A stretch of 33,053 nucleotides of DNA. Source: JAWOLE01 sp035263845 (lineage in GTDB: Bacteria > Acidobacteriota > Thermoanaerobaculia > UBA5066 > Gp7-AA6). The stretch is taken from contig DATFQY010000160.1 in NCBI GenBank assembly GCA_035263845.1, positions 1-33,053 on the forward strand, read 5' to 3'. Under the pieces are notes generated by a model. That model saw nothing but the letters and a program-made list of their open reading frames with translations. It had not been told where the DNA came from and ran no database searches. The translations under genes were made by a program, and so were the position numbers. This document shows, one piece after another, positions 15,657 through 23,703 of this stretch; position 1 is the stretch's first letter; each line of letters opens with the position of its first letter.

Positions 15657-17615
15657 ATGAACCCGCGGCGGCTCGTCTTCTTCCTCGGGCTCGCCGTGTC
15701 GCTCCTCGTCGGGATCGCAATCCGCCTCTCCACCCGGGAGCAGCTCCTCGCGGGAGGGCGCGCCCGTACGCTGACCTCGGATGACGATTACCACATGAGG
15801 CGCGCGCGGTTCGCCGCTGCGAACTACCCGCGCACCATCGTGTTCGATCCGTTGATGAATTTTCCGAAGGGCGGAGTGCCGATCTGGCCTCCACTCTACG
15901 ACGTCGCGCTCGCGACGCCCGCGCGGCTCCTTCATGGGTCGTCGGCGACGCCCGAGCAGGTCGCGCGGGGCGCGTTCTGGGTGCCGGTCGTCTTCGCCGC
16001 GGGCTCGATCCTGCTCGCCGGCTGGCTGGGGAAGCTCGTCGCGGGAGAGATCTCCGGCGCCGTTCTCGCCCTGTTCGTCGCGATCTGCCCGGGCCATATC
16101 CTCTGGACGCAGTACGGACACACCGACCAGCACGTCGCGGAGTCTTTCTTCGGGCTCCTGGTTCTCTGCCTCTTCCTCCGAAGGCGATCGAACCTGTGGA
16201 CCGGGATCGTCCTGGCCCTCGCCGTCCTCGCCTGGCAGGGGGCGATCTACTGGGGAGCGATCATCGCGCTGGCGCTCTTCGTCGAGGCGATCCTGACGAG
16301 AGAAAGCGTCCTGCGCCCGGCGGTCCTCATCCTCGGGGTCTCCGCCGCGTTGTCGGCGGCGGCGACGTCCTGGTGGCTGGGAGGCGTTCGGCCGCCGCTG
16401 ACCTACATCTCCTTCGGGTTTTTCCAGCCGCTCTTCCTCGCAGCCCTCGCCGGAGGGACGATCCTGCTCGAGACGCTCCTGCGCGCCACGCGACGCCAGC
16501 TCGACGGGAAGGAGCTTCGCCACCGTGCGATCGCGGTCGCCGCCGCGGCCGCCGCGGTTCTCCCCTTCGCCGGGCCGCTCGCGACCGGCTTCTTCCGCGG
16601 GATCGGCTATGCCGCCGGAACGACGAGCGGCGAGGCGACCGCGGCGACCGGGTACATCTCCTATCCGAAGAACTGGCTCTCGGGGATCTTCGAGGCGAGG
16701 CCTCTCCTCGCCGACGGCCCGGGCCTCGCCGTCGAGCAGCTCTCGGCCGCATTCCTGCTGGCCCCGCTCGTCGTCCTGTTGTGGGCCGCGCGGGCGAAGC
16801 AGTCCCGGCCTGCTTTCCACGCCGCGCTCGCCATCTGGGGTATCGTGACGATCTTCCTGGCGTTGTCGCAGCGGTTGAACGTCTATTACGCCGCGCCGCT
16901 CGCGGGGCTCGCGCTGATCGAAGCCGCGACGCTGGCGCGGCGGTTCGGGAAGACCCCCGCCACCCGCACCGTCGCCGCGGCCGCCTGCGGACTGGCGCTG
17001 GCGATCCCAATGGCCCCGGGCATCCGCGAGGAGGTGACGGCCGTCCGTGTGCCGGGCTCGGACTTTTTCGACACGATGGACTGGATGCGGGACAAGCTCC
17101 CCCACGCGGTGGACGCCTACGACCCGCGCCTGCTGTCGCCTTCCCCGCCGCCGGAGCTTTCGAGGGCGGAGTCGGTCCTCGCGCCGTGGTCGCTGGGCCA
17201 CCGGGTCCTCTACAACGCGGAGCTCCCGGTAATCGGCAACAACTTCGGATACGGCTTCAACGACTCGATCCGCTTTTTCATCGCGGGGTCGGAAGAGGAA
17301 GCCCTGGCCATCGCCCGTTCCCGACGCGCCCGGTGGGTCCTCGCGACCGACCTCGTCCCGCGTATGAACGACTACGCCGGCTACTTCGACCGGCCGCCCT
17401 ACCTGCGCCAGACCGACCGCGGCCCGATGCCCCTGCCCTCCTACTTCTCCACCATGCAGGCCCGCCTCTACGACTTCGACGGCGGAGGTTTCGAGGGAGC
17501 CGGGAACCGCTTCGAGCCCGTGCGCCACTTCCGCCTGGTCCACGCCTCCCGCTCCGGGATCCCCCGCGGCACCCGCTGGCTCGCCCGCTGGAAGGTCTTC
17601 GAGATCCTGGAGTGA
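15657..17615 (+). CDS. STT3/PglB-like oligosaccharyltransferase
   Basis: 652 residues: about a dozen membrane segments (to about residue 460), then a soluble C-terminal domain. The family's functional points are present in order: DDDYHMRR (Asp42-44) in the first external loop, GHTDQHVAE (Asp157, His159, Glu162) in the second, IFEARP with Glu346 in the position of the SVSE/TIxE loop glutamate, and WSLGH (511-515) in the place of the WWDYG acceptor-binding motif. Known STT3 enzymes move a lipid-linked glycan to asparagine of secreted proteins. The altered WSLGH form occurs in other bacterial STT3-like proteins, whose acceptors are little known. The ATG is preceded by a -10-like CATAAT 8 nt away and no ribosome site. 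A 99-bp inverted-repeat element begins 2 nt after the stop. The nearby pilin could be a substrate, but that is only a guess. Confidence 0.85.
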   Translation: MNPRRLVFFLGLAVSLLVGIAIRLSTREQLLAGGRARTLTSDDDYHMRRARFAAANYPRTIVFDPLMNFPKGGVPIWPPLYDVALATPARLLHGSSATPEQVARGAFWVPVVFAAGSILLAGWLGKLVAGEISGAVLALFVAICPGHILWTQYGHTDQHVAESFFGLLVLCLFLRRRSNLWTGIVLALAVLAWQGAIYWGAIIALALFVEAILTRESVLRPAVLILGVSAALSAAATSWWLGGVRPPLTYISFGFFQPLFLAALAGGTILLETLLRATRRQLDGKELRHRAIAVAAAAAAVLPFAGPLATGFFRGIGYAAGTTSGEATAATGYISYPKNWLSGIFEARPLLADGPGLAVEQLSAAFLLAPLVVLLWAARAKQSRPAFHAALAIWGIVTIFLALSQRLNVYYAAPLAGLALIEAATLARRFGKTPATRTVAAAACGLALAIPMAPGIREEVTAVRVPGSDFFDTMDWMRDKLPHAVDAYDPRLLSPSPPPELSRAESVLAPWSLGHRVLYNAELPVIGNNFGYGFNDSIRFFIAGSEEEALAIARSRRARWVLATDLVPRMNDYAGYFDRPPYLRQTDRGPMPLPSYFSTMQARLYDFDGGGFEGAGNRFEPVRHFRLVHASRSGIPRGTRWLARWKVFEILE

Positions 17616-17617
17616 CG

Positions 17618-17716
17618 CTTGGGGTCAGGTCTACATCATACACTATGACTTTCCGCGCAATCCCAACAGGGGCGGCCGCTTTCCTGCATAATGTATAACA
17701 TAGACCTGACCCCAAG
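17618..17716. mobile_element. REP/MITE-like element with 16-bp perfect inverted ends
   Basis: The ends, 17618-17633 and 17701-17716, are perfect inverted copies beginning CTTGGGGTCAGGTCTA, and the similarity continues imperfectly inward (ATACACTATG against ATACATTATG), so most of the 99 bp can fold on itself. It carries no gene and lies between the stops of two convergent genes. The TTGGGGTCAGGTCT word resembles repeats seen beside Y1 (REP-associated) transposases in other genomes; that link is from memory and no transposase is in this window. Confidence 0.75.
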
Positions 17717-17733
17717 GCGGAGCCGGGACCCGG

Positions 17734-19284
17734 TCAGGGGCGGGGGCCGAAGCGGCGCCAGGCGATGGCGGCGTGGCGCTTCTCCGCGTCGGTTTTCGCG
17801 GACTCGACGACCGCCTTGAGCTCTTCGCGGGAAGGGTCGAGGCCGGAGAAGACCCCGTACATCGCCGACCGGAAGAGGCGGCCCCCGTAGGAGGGACCCG
17901 GCGCGACCGCGAGCGATGCGACGAAGAGGAGAACACCGGCGAGCGCGCCGAGAGCCTTTGGCGGCATTGAGAACCGGGACGCGCGCAGGCCCGCGTACAG
18001 AGCCACGGCGCACAGGGCAAACGCGAGCGGGAGAGACAGGATGCCCGGGAGGAGCCCGGGTGAGACCCAGCCCCGGACGACGAACCAGACCGAGCCGTTG
18101 GCCGCGGGCCAGGACAGGTCGTCCGGAAAGTAAGGCCACGAGAGGCTCAGCAGAGTATGGGTCGCCCCGGAGAAGATCGCCGCCGCGGCGAAGAGGCACC
18201 GCGAAAGCGGCGATTCGAGCGCGTGCAACAAGGGGATCCCGGCGAAGAAGAGGATCGGCAGAAGGTACCGGTTGCCCGTCGCCCACCCGCCGTGCCAGTT
18301 TTCGTAGCCCGTCAGGATGACGAAGTACCCGGCGACTCCGGCCAGGCAGAGCGCCCACTCCGCGCGGTCCTTCCCCGAGCGCCACCACGCGAGGAACCCC
18401 GGCACGATCCAGATCCAGAACGGGGACCGCCAGAGGAGGCCGCGCCCGGGATGGAAGAGGTAGGCCCACGCAATCTTCGGGCTCGGAGGACCGAACCCGA
18501 AGAGGCCGCGGCCGGAGAGCTGCGCGAAGTCCGGGCGGGCCTCCCGGGCCGAAGAGAGCACCCAGGGCGACCCGAAGCAGGCGCGGTTGTAAAGGAGCAG
18601 CAGCGCCATCGGCGTCGCGGCGCCCGCGGCGAACAGGACTAGCCCTCGCCAGGACCCGGTCTTCGCCGACCGCGCCGCGAGCACCACTCCCAATGGCGCG
18701 GCCGTGTACTCGGAGATGGAAGCCCATCCGGCCGCGAGGCCCGAGGCGAAAAAGCCCAGGTCCTCCCGCCTGCGCGAGCCGGCCGCGCCCCGGGAAAGGT
18801 CCCAGGCGAGGAACAGGAGAGCGGCCGTCCACGCGTGGCCGAAGAGAGACCTCGAGTAAAAGAGCATTGGCGTGCCGAAGAGCAGGGCCGCTCCGACGAG
18901 GGGCGCTTCCGGCAGCGGCCGAGCCCTCCTCAGAAAGACCGCCGCGGCGAGGACCGACGCGAGCGTCACCGTGAGGACGCGAGTCACGACGAAGACGGGA
19001 TCCCACGGGAATCGTGGCTGTGGAAAGACGACCCGGAGGGCTCGATAGACCGGCACCGCCGCGAAGATCAGCCCCGGCGCCTTGTTCGAATAGAAGTGCC
19101 CGTTCGCCGCCGACTTGTCCTCGTGGTCGCCGAACCGCTGGAGGGCGTCGTCGATCCGGAACGTCCCCGTCTCGACGAACGCGTACACCGCCTCAATGCG
19201 GGACAGCTCGTTGGGATTGCCGTTGGGCGGGTAGAAGCCGGTGAACAGGACGGACACGACGGCGAACGCCGACAGGACCGCCAT
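17734..19284 (-). CDS. Large polytopic membrane protein, GT-C-like
   Basis: About 516 residues with ten or more membrane segments. After the first segment the external loop reads NPNELSRIEAVYAFVETG, then FRIDD, FGDHEDKSA and FYSNKAPGL. This block recurs at the N terminus of a bacterial family of probable GT-C glycosyltransferases, and the acidic residue in NELSR is the likely catalytic or metal-linked position. A short hydrophilic tail ends the protein. No precise function can be given. The start chosen is ATG 19284, just before the first membrane segment; TTG 19326, 14 codons upstream, or ATG 19353 are possible. A TACAGT hexamer ends at 19336 on this strand. The gene is divergent from the YfhO-type gene at 19352 and convergent with the STT3-like gene. 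Confidence 0.72.
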   Translation of the reverse strand: MAVLSAFAVVSVLFTGFYPPNGNPNELSRIEAVYAFVETGTFRIDDALQRFGDHEDKSAANGHFYSNKAPGLIFAAVPVYRALRVVFPQPRFPWDPVFVVTRVLTVTLASVLAAAVFLRRARPLPEAPLVGAALLFGTPMLFYSRSLFGHAWTAALLFLAWDLSRGAAGSRRREDLGFFASGLAAGWASISEYTAAPLGVVLAARSAKTGSWRGLVLFAAGAATPMALLLLYNRACFGSPWVLSSAREARPDFAQLSGRGLFGFGPPSPKIAWAYLFHPGRGLLWRSPFWIWIVPGFLAWWRSGKDRAEWALCLAGVAGYFVILTGYENWHGGWATGNRYLLPILFFAGIPLLHALESPLSRCLFAAAAIFSGATHTLLSLSWPYFPDDLSWPAANGSVWFVVRGWVSPGLLPGILSLPLAFALCAVALYAGLRASRFSMPPKALGALAGVLLFVASLAVAPGPSYGGRLFRSAMYGVFSGLDPSREELKAVVESAKTDAEKRHAAIAWRRFGPRP

Positions 19285-19335
19285 CTCGGCGCGCCGCGAG
19301 ATCGGAGCGGGACTGTCGGGAGTCAACGAGGCACA

Positions 19336-19345
19336 ACTGTACACT
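19336..19345. promoter_or_regulatory. Overlapping divergent -10-like hexamers
   Basis: The plus strand has TACACT at 19340-19345, ending 6 nt before the ATG at 19352. The minus strand has TACAGT at 19341-19336, serving the gene that ends at 17734. The two hexamers share two base pairs, so RNA polymerase could probably occupy only one at a time. Confidence 0.4.
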
Positions 19346-19351
19346 CCACCC

Positions 19352-21745
19352 ATGTCCGTCCGCGGCCGAGCGGTCCTTTCCGGTCTGGCCGTGGCGGTCC
19401 TCTTCGCGCTGCCTCTGGTCCCGGAGATCCTCGGGGCGCGCCGCCTCGTCTTCCGCGACGCGCAGATCACGCACTGGCCGTGGCGCCGAGTCGCCGTCGC
19501 GGAGCTGTCCGCCGGAAGGGTGCCCTTCGTCAATGCCTCGGCTTCGGGAGGCGAGCCCTTCCTGGCCAACCCGAACGCGGTCCTGCTCTATCCGACGATG
19601 CTCCTCGAGAAGGTCCTTCCCCCCGCCTCCGCCTTCAACCTTCACTACCTCCTTCACGTGCTCTGGGCCTTCCTCGGCGCACGGCTTCTGGCGAGAAGGC
19701 TGGGGATCGCGCCAGGGGCCGCCTTTTTTTCGGGGGTCGCCTTCGCCTTCTCCGGGATAGTGATGTCGTACGCGTCCGCCTTCGCGAACTCCGGGGCGGC
19801 CGCCTCGTGGCTTCCCTGGTGCGCGTCTGCGGTCCTCGGCGTCGTTCGCGCGCGTGGAGCGAGCGAGATTCTCCGCGCCGGCGCGGCGGCCGCGATCGCG
19901 TTTGGCCTCCAGCTCCTGGCCGGCGAGCCAGCGCTCTCGGCGCTGACGCTCCTTTTCGCCGCGTTCCTGGCAGCCGCGGAGATCGCGGCCTCACGGGAGG
20001 ATCGGGGCGCCGCGGCGCGGGGCCTCGCGGCGGGAGGAATTCTCGCCGGGATCGGGGCGGCCGCCATCGCCTCTCCCCTGCTCCTTCCGCTCTCGGCGGT
20101 TTTCCCGCTGACGTACCGGGGCCAGCACCTCTACTCCGAGCGGGCCTTCGGGGCCTCGCCGTTTCTTCCGTGGCGCGCCGTGGAGTGGCTCTTCCCGCGC
20201 TTCGACGGAGACCCCGGGGCCCTTTTCTCCGGAGCACACTGGCAGTACGCGCTCCACAAGGGCGACCTCATCTACATCTGGTGCGTCACGCTGGGGGTCC
20301 TTCCGATCGCGGCCGTGGCGATCGCCTGCTTGAAGCGTGATTTCTGGAGCCCCCGGACGGCGTGGCTCTCCGCCGGGACCGTCGTCACTTTTCTCTTCGC
20401 GCTCGGCCCGGCATTTCCGCTCTTTCGCATCCTCGGCTCGGCCTCGCTGCTCCGGCGGCTGCGCTACCCGATCAAGTTCTACCTGCTGACCACCCTGTGC
20501 GTGTCGCTGCTGGCGGGATTCGCGGCCGAGCGGCTGCGGCCCACTCCCGCGCGGGCGGGACGCCGGGCGATGGCCGTCGTCCTCGCGCTCGTGGTCGTCT
20601 TCGTGTCGGCCCTCGTCGCCGCCGGGCCGGGAGGCTTCCTCGACCGAACGGTCCTGCCGTACCTGGCCGGCATCGCGGCGCCCGCGGAGGAGCTTCTCCC
20701 CGCGATCCGGAGAAACCTCGCCGGCGACGCGCTCTTCGGCCTCCTCGCGACGGCCGTCCTGGCGCTCGTCCTCTTCTCGCGGCGCCCGATCCGGGGACAG
20801 AACCATCTCCTTGCGCTTGCGGCGCTGCTGCTCGCGTTTCCCTGGGCGCTGCCCCTCTTCGTCTCGGCCGACGAGAGGGACCTGGCCCGCCCGCCGGCCG
20901 TCTCCGCGGCGATCCGGGAGGGAGGCGGCATCTACGTTTCGCCGCAGCTGCCCGAGTTCAACGTGCTCGCCTCGGGCACGCGGCACCCGGAGCTACCCCC
21001 GCGCGTCGTCAAGCTCGCGCGCGTCCAGATCGAGGAGCTCGTCCCGGCGACCGGCGCACCGTTCGGCGTGCGGTACGTCTTCGACGCGGACCCCGACGGG
21101 TCCTATGGCTGGTACAACCGCCTGGCCGAAGAGGCGCTGGCCGCGTCCGCGCCGCAGGAGCAGAGCCGCCTCCTGCGCCTCTACGGCGCGCGCTGGCTCG
21201 TGCACGACCAGGGCGAGGGCCGCCCGGACTTCGAGCCCGTGACCGGGTTCGCGGTCGCGGGACGCCGGCTCGTCCTTTCCCAGGCCCGCGCGCCGCTGCC
21301 ACAGATCCGCTGGGCGGGACGCGCGTGGCGGCGGGGGTCGCTCTCGGGAGCGCTGGAGCTCGTTCGCTCCGACCGGTTCGATCCGGAGTCCGACGTGGTC
21401 CTTCCGGGCGCCGCGGATTCGGCGGCGCCGCGCGAGGCCGGCCGGGCGCGAGTCGAAGTCGAGCGAGCCGGACCGGCCGAGGCCGCGGCGACGGTCGAGG
21501 CCGAACAGCCTGGAAACCTGATCTTCAGCCGGACCTACTTCAAGTCGTGGAAGGCGAAGGTGGACGGACGAGACGCTCCCCTCCTCGTCGCCAACGCCAG
21601 GGACCTCGCGGTCGCCGTCCCCGCCGGCCGCCACCGCGTCGAGTTTTCTTACGATCGCGCTCCCTTTCTGCGCGGCGTCGTACTCCAGGCCCTGACTTTC
21701 CTGGCGGTCGTCGGGCTCGCCCTGGTCCGGCCCGGACGACTCTAG
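19352..21745 (+). CDS. YfhO-type polytopic membrane protein (paralogue 4)
   Basis: 797 residues. The N terminus follows the family pattern: LVFRDAQ after the first membrane segment, GRVPFVN, then SGGEPFLANPN and LLYP, followed by about a dozen membrane segments and a large beta-rich C-terminal part with FSRTYFKSWKAKVDGRD and PAGRHRVEF before the last membrane segment. It is more distant from the three paralogues at 2894-11388 than they are from each other, for example FRDAQ in place of GRD. The role is probably in lipid-linked sugar transfer; substrate unknown. The ATG at 19352 is chosen because a TACACT hexamer ends 6 nt upstream, which would give a leaderless transcript. Upstream in-frame codons would lie across the divergent promoter. 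A GC-rich hairpin follows the stop. Confidence 0.8.
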   Translation: MSVRGRAVLSGLAVAVLFALPLVPEILGARRLVFRDAQITHWPWRRVAVAELSAGRVPFVNASASGGEPFLANPNAVLLYPTMLLEKVLPPASAFNLHYLLHVLWAFLGARLLARRLGIAPGAAFFSGVAFAFSGIVMSYASAFANSGAAASWLPWCASAVLGVVRARGASEILRAGAAAAIAFGLQLLAGEPALSALTLLFAAFLAAAEIAASREDRGAAARGLAAGGILAGIGAAAIASPLLLPLSAVFPLTYRGQHLYSERAFGASPFLPWRAVEWLFPRFDGDPGALFSGAHWQYALHKGDLIYIWCVTLGVLPIAAVAIACLKRDFWSPRTAWLSAGTVVTFLFALGPAFPLFRILGSASLLRRLRYPIKFYLLTTLCVSLLAGFAAERLRPTPARAGRRAMAVVLALVVVFVSALVAAGPGGFLDRTVLPYLAGIAAPAEELLPAIRRNLAGDALFGLLATAVLALVLFSRRPIRGQNHLLALAALLLAFPWALPLFVSADERDLARPPAVSAAIREGGGIYVSPQLPEFNVLASGTRHPELPPRVVKLARVQIEELVPATGAPFGVRYVFDADPDGSYGWYNRLAEEALAASAPQEQSRLLRLYGARWLVHDQGEGRPDFEPVTGFAVAGRRLVLSQARAPLPQIRWAGRAWRRGSLSGALELVRSDRFDPESDVVLPGAADSAAPREAGRARVEVERAGPAEAAATVEAEQPGNLIFSRTYFKSWKAKVDGRDAPLLVANARDLAVAVPAGRHRVEFSYDRAPFLRGVVLQALTFLAVVGLALVRPGRL

Positions 21746-21751
21746 GGGGCT

Positions 21752-21777
21752 CGGGGGACCGCAAGGCCCCCCGCTTT
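21752..21777 (+). terminator. Probable hairpin terminator between convergent genes
   Basis: CGGGGG (21752-21757) pairs with CCCCCG (21768-21773), with an inner CC/GG pair closed by a GCAA tetraloop, followed by CTTT. The T run is short, so it is a weak intrinsic terminator or a two-sided barrier between the convergent genes ending at 21745 and 21778. Confidence 0.5.
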
Positions 21778-22677
21778 CTAGCCCCAGCCCGTCGTGACGT
21801 CGCCGCCACGCCCACGCAGGCGGGTCCTCGCGAGCGGCCGAACCGGGACGGCCTCGCGCCGGGCAAGCGTCTCGCGGGCGAGCTCCTCCATCGTCAGGAA
21901 CGTCACGCCGTCGGCGATCCACGCGTCGAGCATCCGGCAGAAGAGGGAGAGCTTCGAGCGGCCTTCGACCTCGACGTGGATGCTGTGGACCTCGGTGGCC
22001 TTGACCAGGCCGCGGAAGAGGGCGAGCTGGTCCTCGTCGGCTGCGGTCTCCGGCCAGGCCAGCGTCTCGTCGAGCGTCGGCAGAGTCGAGGGGAGCTCGA
22101 GCGTCTCGAAGACGCGCCCGCCCGCGGAGGGGAAGAAGGGAGCGCCGCCGCGCGTGTTGGAGGTGTAGAGGAGACTGCGTTCCGCCTCAACCGCGAGGGA
22201 CTTCTCGTTGCACGCCCAGCCGGCCGCGGCGCCCGCCCGCGCCGGCTCTCCGAAGATCCGCCGGTGCTCCTCGTGCGCCCGCCCCGATTCCTCCCGGATC
22301 TTCTCGACGCTCCAGCGGTCCACGTGGTCGTGCCAGCCGACGTGGTCCCACGCGTGGACGGCGACCTCGTGGCCCGCGCGGGCGGCGGCGCGCATTTGCG
22401 GGGCGCAGCGCTGGCCGATCATCGGCGAGGCGAGGAACGTCCCGTAGAGGATCGTCGGAAAGCCGTAGAGCGAGACGCCGCCGCTGCGGAGCATCTTGGA
22501 AAGGAAGCCGGGCCTGGTGAAGACCCGCTTGATCGCCACGCCGGAACGGTCCGGCCCGTAGGAGAAGAAAAACGTCGCGCGAATCCCGCGCGCGTCAAAC
22601 GCCTCGAGGAGCCGCGGAACCCCGTCGCGCGTGCCCACATAGGTATCGCAATCCACCTTGAGGGCGATGCGTTTCAT
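21778..22677 (-). CDS. arnD: ArnD-like 4-deoxy-4-formamido-L-arabinose-phosphoundecaprenol deformylase
   Basis: A 299-residue NodB-type polysaccharide deacetylase fold. The N terminus KVDCDTYVGTRDGVPRLLE follows ArnD closely, with the acidic pair Asp9 and Asp11; metal ligands are expected in VHAWDH (His108, His112). Further ArnD-like blocks are KMLRSGGVSLYG, AAAGWAC, ELPSTLPT, IHVEVEG and DGVTFLTMEEL. ArnD removes the formyl group from undecaprenyl-phosphate-L-Ara4FN at the inner membrane, which commits the sugar to transfer. It is the last gene of the minus-strand run, with a 3-nt gap after the decarboxylase gene. The ATG at 22677 is the first start and fits the family. The C-terminal 25 residues or so, rich in arginine and glycine, are not conserved with known ArnD. 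Confidence 0.9.
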   Translation of the reverse strand: MKRIALKVDCDTYVGTRDGVPRLLEAFDARGIRATFFFSYGPDRSGVAIKRVFTRPGFLSKMLRSGGVSLYGFPTILYGTFLASPMIGQRCAPQMRAAARAGHEVAVHAWDHVGWHDHVDRWSVEKIREESGRAHEEHRRIFGEPARAGAAAGWACNEKSLAVEAERSLLYTSNTRGGAPFFPSAGGRVFETLELPSTLPTLDETLAWPETAADEDQLALFRGLVKATEVHSIHVEVEGRSKLSLFCRMLDAWIADGVTFLTMEELARETLARREAVPVRPLARTRLRGRGGDVTTGWG

Positions 22678-22680
22678 GCG

Positions 22681-23703
22681 TCACTTGCTTCTCTTCGAGA
22701 GGTAGAAGTCCACCGTCAGCCACAGAGCTTCGTCCAGGAGGACCTTCGGCTGCCAGCCGAGGATCTCGCGGGCGCGCCGGATCGAGGGGACGCGGGTCAG
22801 GATGTCCTGGTAGCCCTCGCCGTAGTAGTCGCCCGAGGAGACGTTGACGATCGGCGTCTTCCGCGCCTTCTCGCCGAACTCCGGGTGCGAGGCCACGGTG
22901 TCGATCAGGCGCTGCGCCAGGTCGGCGACCGAGAGGTCGTTGGCCGGGTTGCCGATGTTGAAGATCCCGCCGTCGGCGGCGCCGTTCCTGTTCTCCAGGA
23001 TCTTCATCAGGCAGTCGATGCCGTCGGAGATGTACGTGAAGGAGCGCCTCTGCGTGCCGCCGTCCACGAGCTTGATCGGCTGCCCGTAGAGGATGTTGTG
23101 GAGGAACTGCGTCAGCACGCGGCTGGAGCCCTCCTTGGGAGAGTCGATGTCGTCTAAGTGCGGGCCGATCCAGTTGAACGGGCGGAAGAGCGTGAACTTC
23201 AGCCCCTCCGACTCTCCGTAGGCCCAGATCACGCGGTCGAGGAGCTGCTTGGAGCAGGAGTAGATCCACCGCTGCTTGCGGATCGGACCGTAGACGAGCG
23301 GCGAGCTCTCCTCGTCGAACTCCGGGTCCGGGCACATCCCGTAGACCTCGGAGGTCGAGGCAAAGACGACGCGCTTGCCGTAGTGGGCGGCCTGCTTGAC
23401 GATCCGGAGGTTCTCCTCGAAATCCAGCTGGAAGACCGCGAGCGGGTTCTTGACGTAAGTCGCCGGAGTGGCGATCGCCACGAGCGGGAGGACGACGTCG
23501 CACTTCTTGACCTGGTACTCGATCCACTCCTTGTTGATCGCGATGTCGCCCTCGAGGTACGTGAAGCGCGGGTGGCCGAGGAAGGGAGCGATCTTGTCGC
23601 TGGCGATGTCGAGGCCCGACACGCTCCAGTCGGTGGTCTCCAGGATCCGGCCGGTCAGCGCGTTGCCGATGAAGCCGTTGACGCCGAGGATCAGGACCTT
23701 CAT
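22681..23703 (-). CDS. arnA: UDP-glucuronate decarboxylase, ArnA C-terminal domain as a separate protein
   Basis: 340 residues matching the dehydrogenase/decarboxylase half of ArnA almost block by block: GVNGFIG NAD loop (7-13), EGDIAI, KKCDVVLPLVAIATP, STSEVYGM with Ser118 and Glu119 (E. coli Ser433 and Glu434), WIYSCSK with Tyr148 and Lys152, LFRPFNWIGP, and YYGEGYQDILTR with Arg305 (E. coli Arg619). It should oxidise UDP-glucuronate and decarboxylate it to UDP-4-keto-pentose, the first committed step to Ara4N. In enterobacteria this domain is fused behind the formyltransferase; here it is a separate gene whose ATG overlaps the formyltransferase stop (ATGA, 23700-23703). The strong match to ArnA rather than to UDP-xylose synthases supports the pathway assignment. 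Earlier in-frame codons, up to 23982, lie inside the upstream gene and were rejected. Confidence 0.93.
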   Translation of the reverse strand: MKVLILGVNGFIGNALTGRILETTDWSVSGLDIASDKIAPFLGHPRFTYLEGDIAINKEWIEYQVKKCDVVLPLVAIATPATYVKNPLAVFQLDFEENLRIVKQAAHYGKRVVFASTSEVYGMCPDPEFDEESSPLVYGPIRKQRWIYSCSKQLLDRVIWAYGESEGLKFTLFRPFNWIGPHLDDIDSPKEGSSRVLTQFLHNILYGQPIKLVDGGTQRRSFTYISDGIDCLMKILENRNGAADGGIFNIGNPANDLSVADLAQRLIDTVASHPEFGEKARKTPIVNVSSGDYYGEGYQDILTRVPSIRRAREILGWQPKVLLDEALWLTVDFYLSKRSK

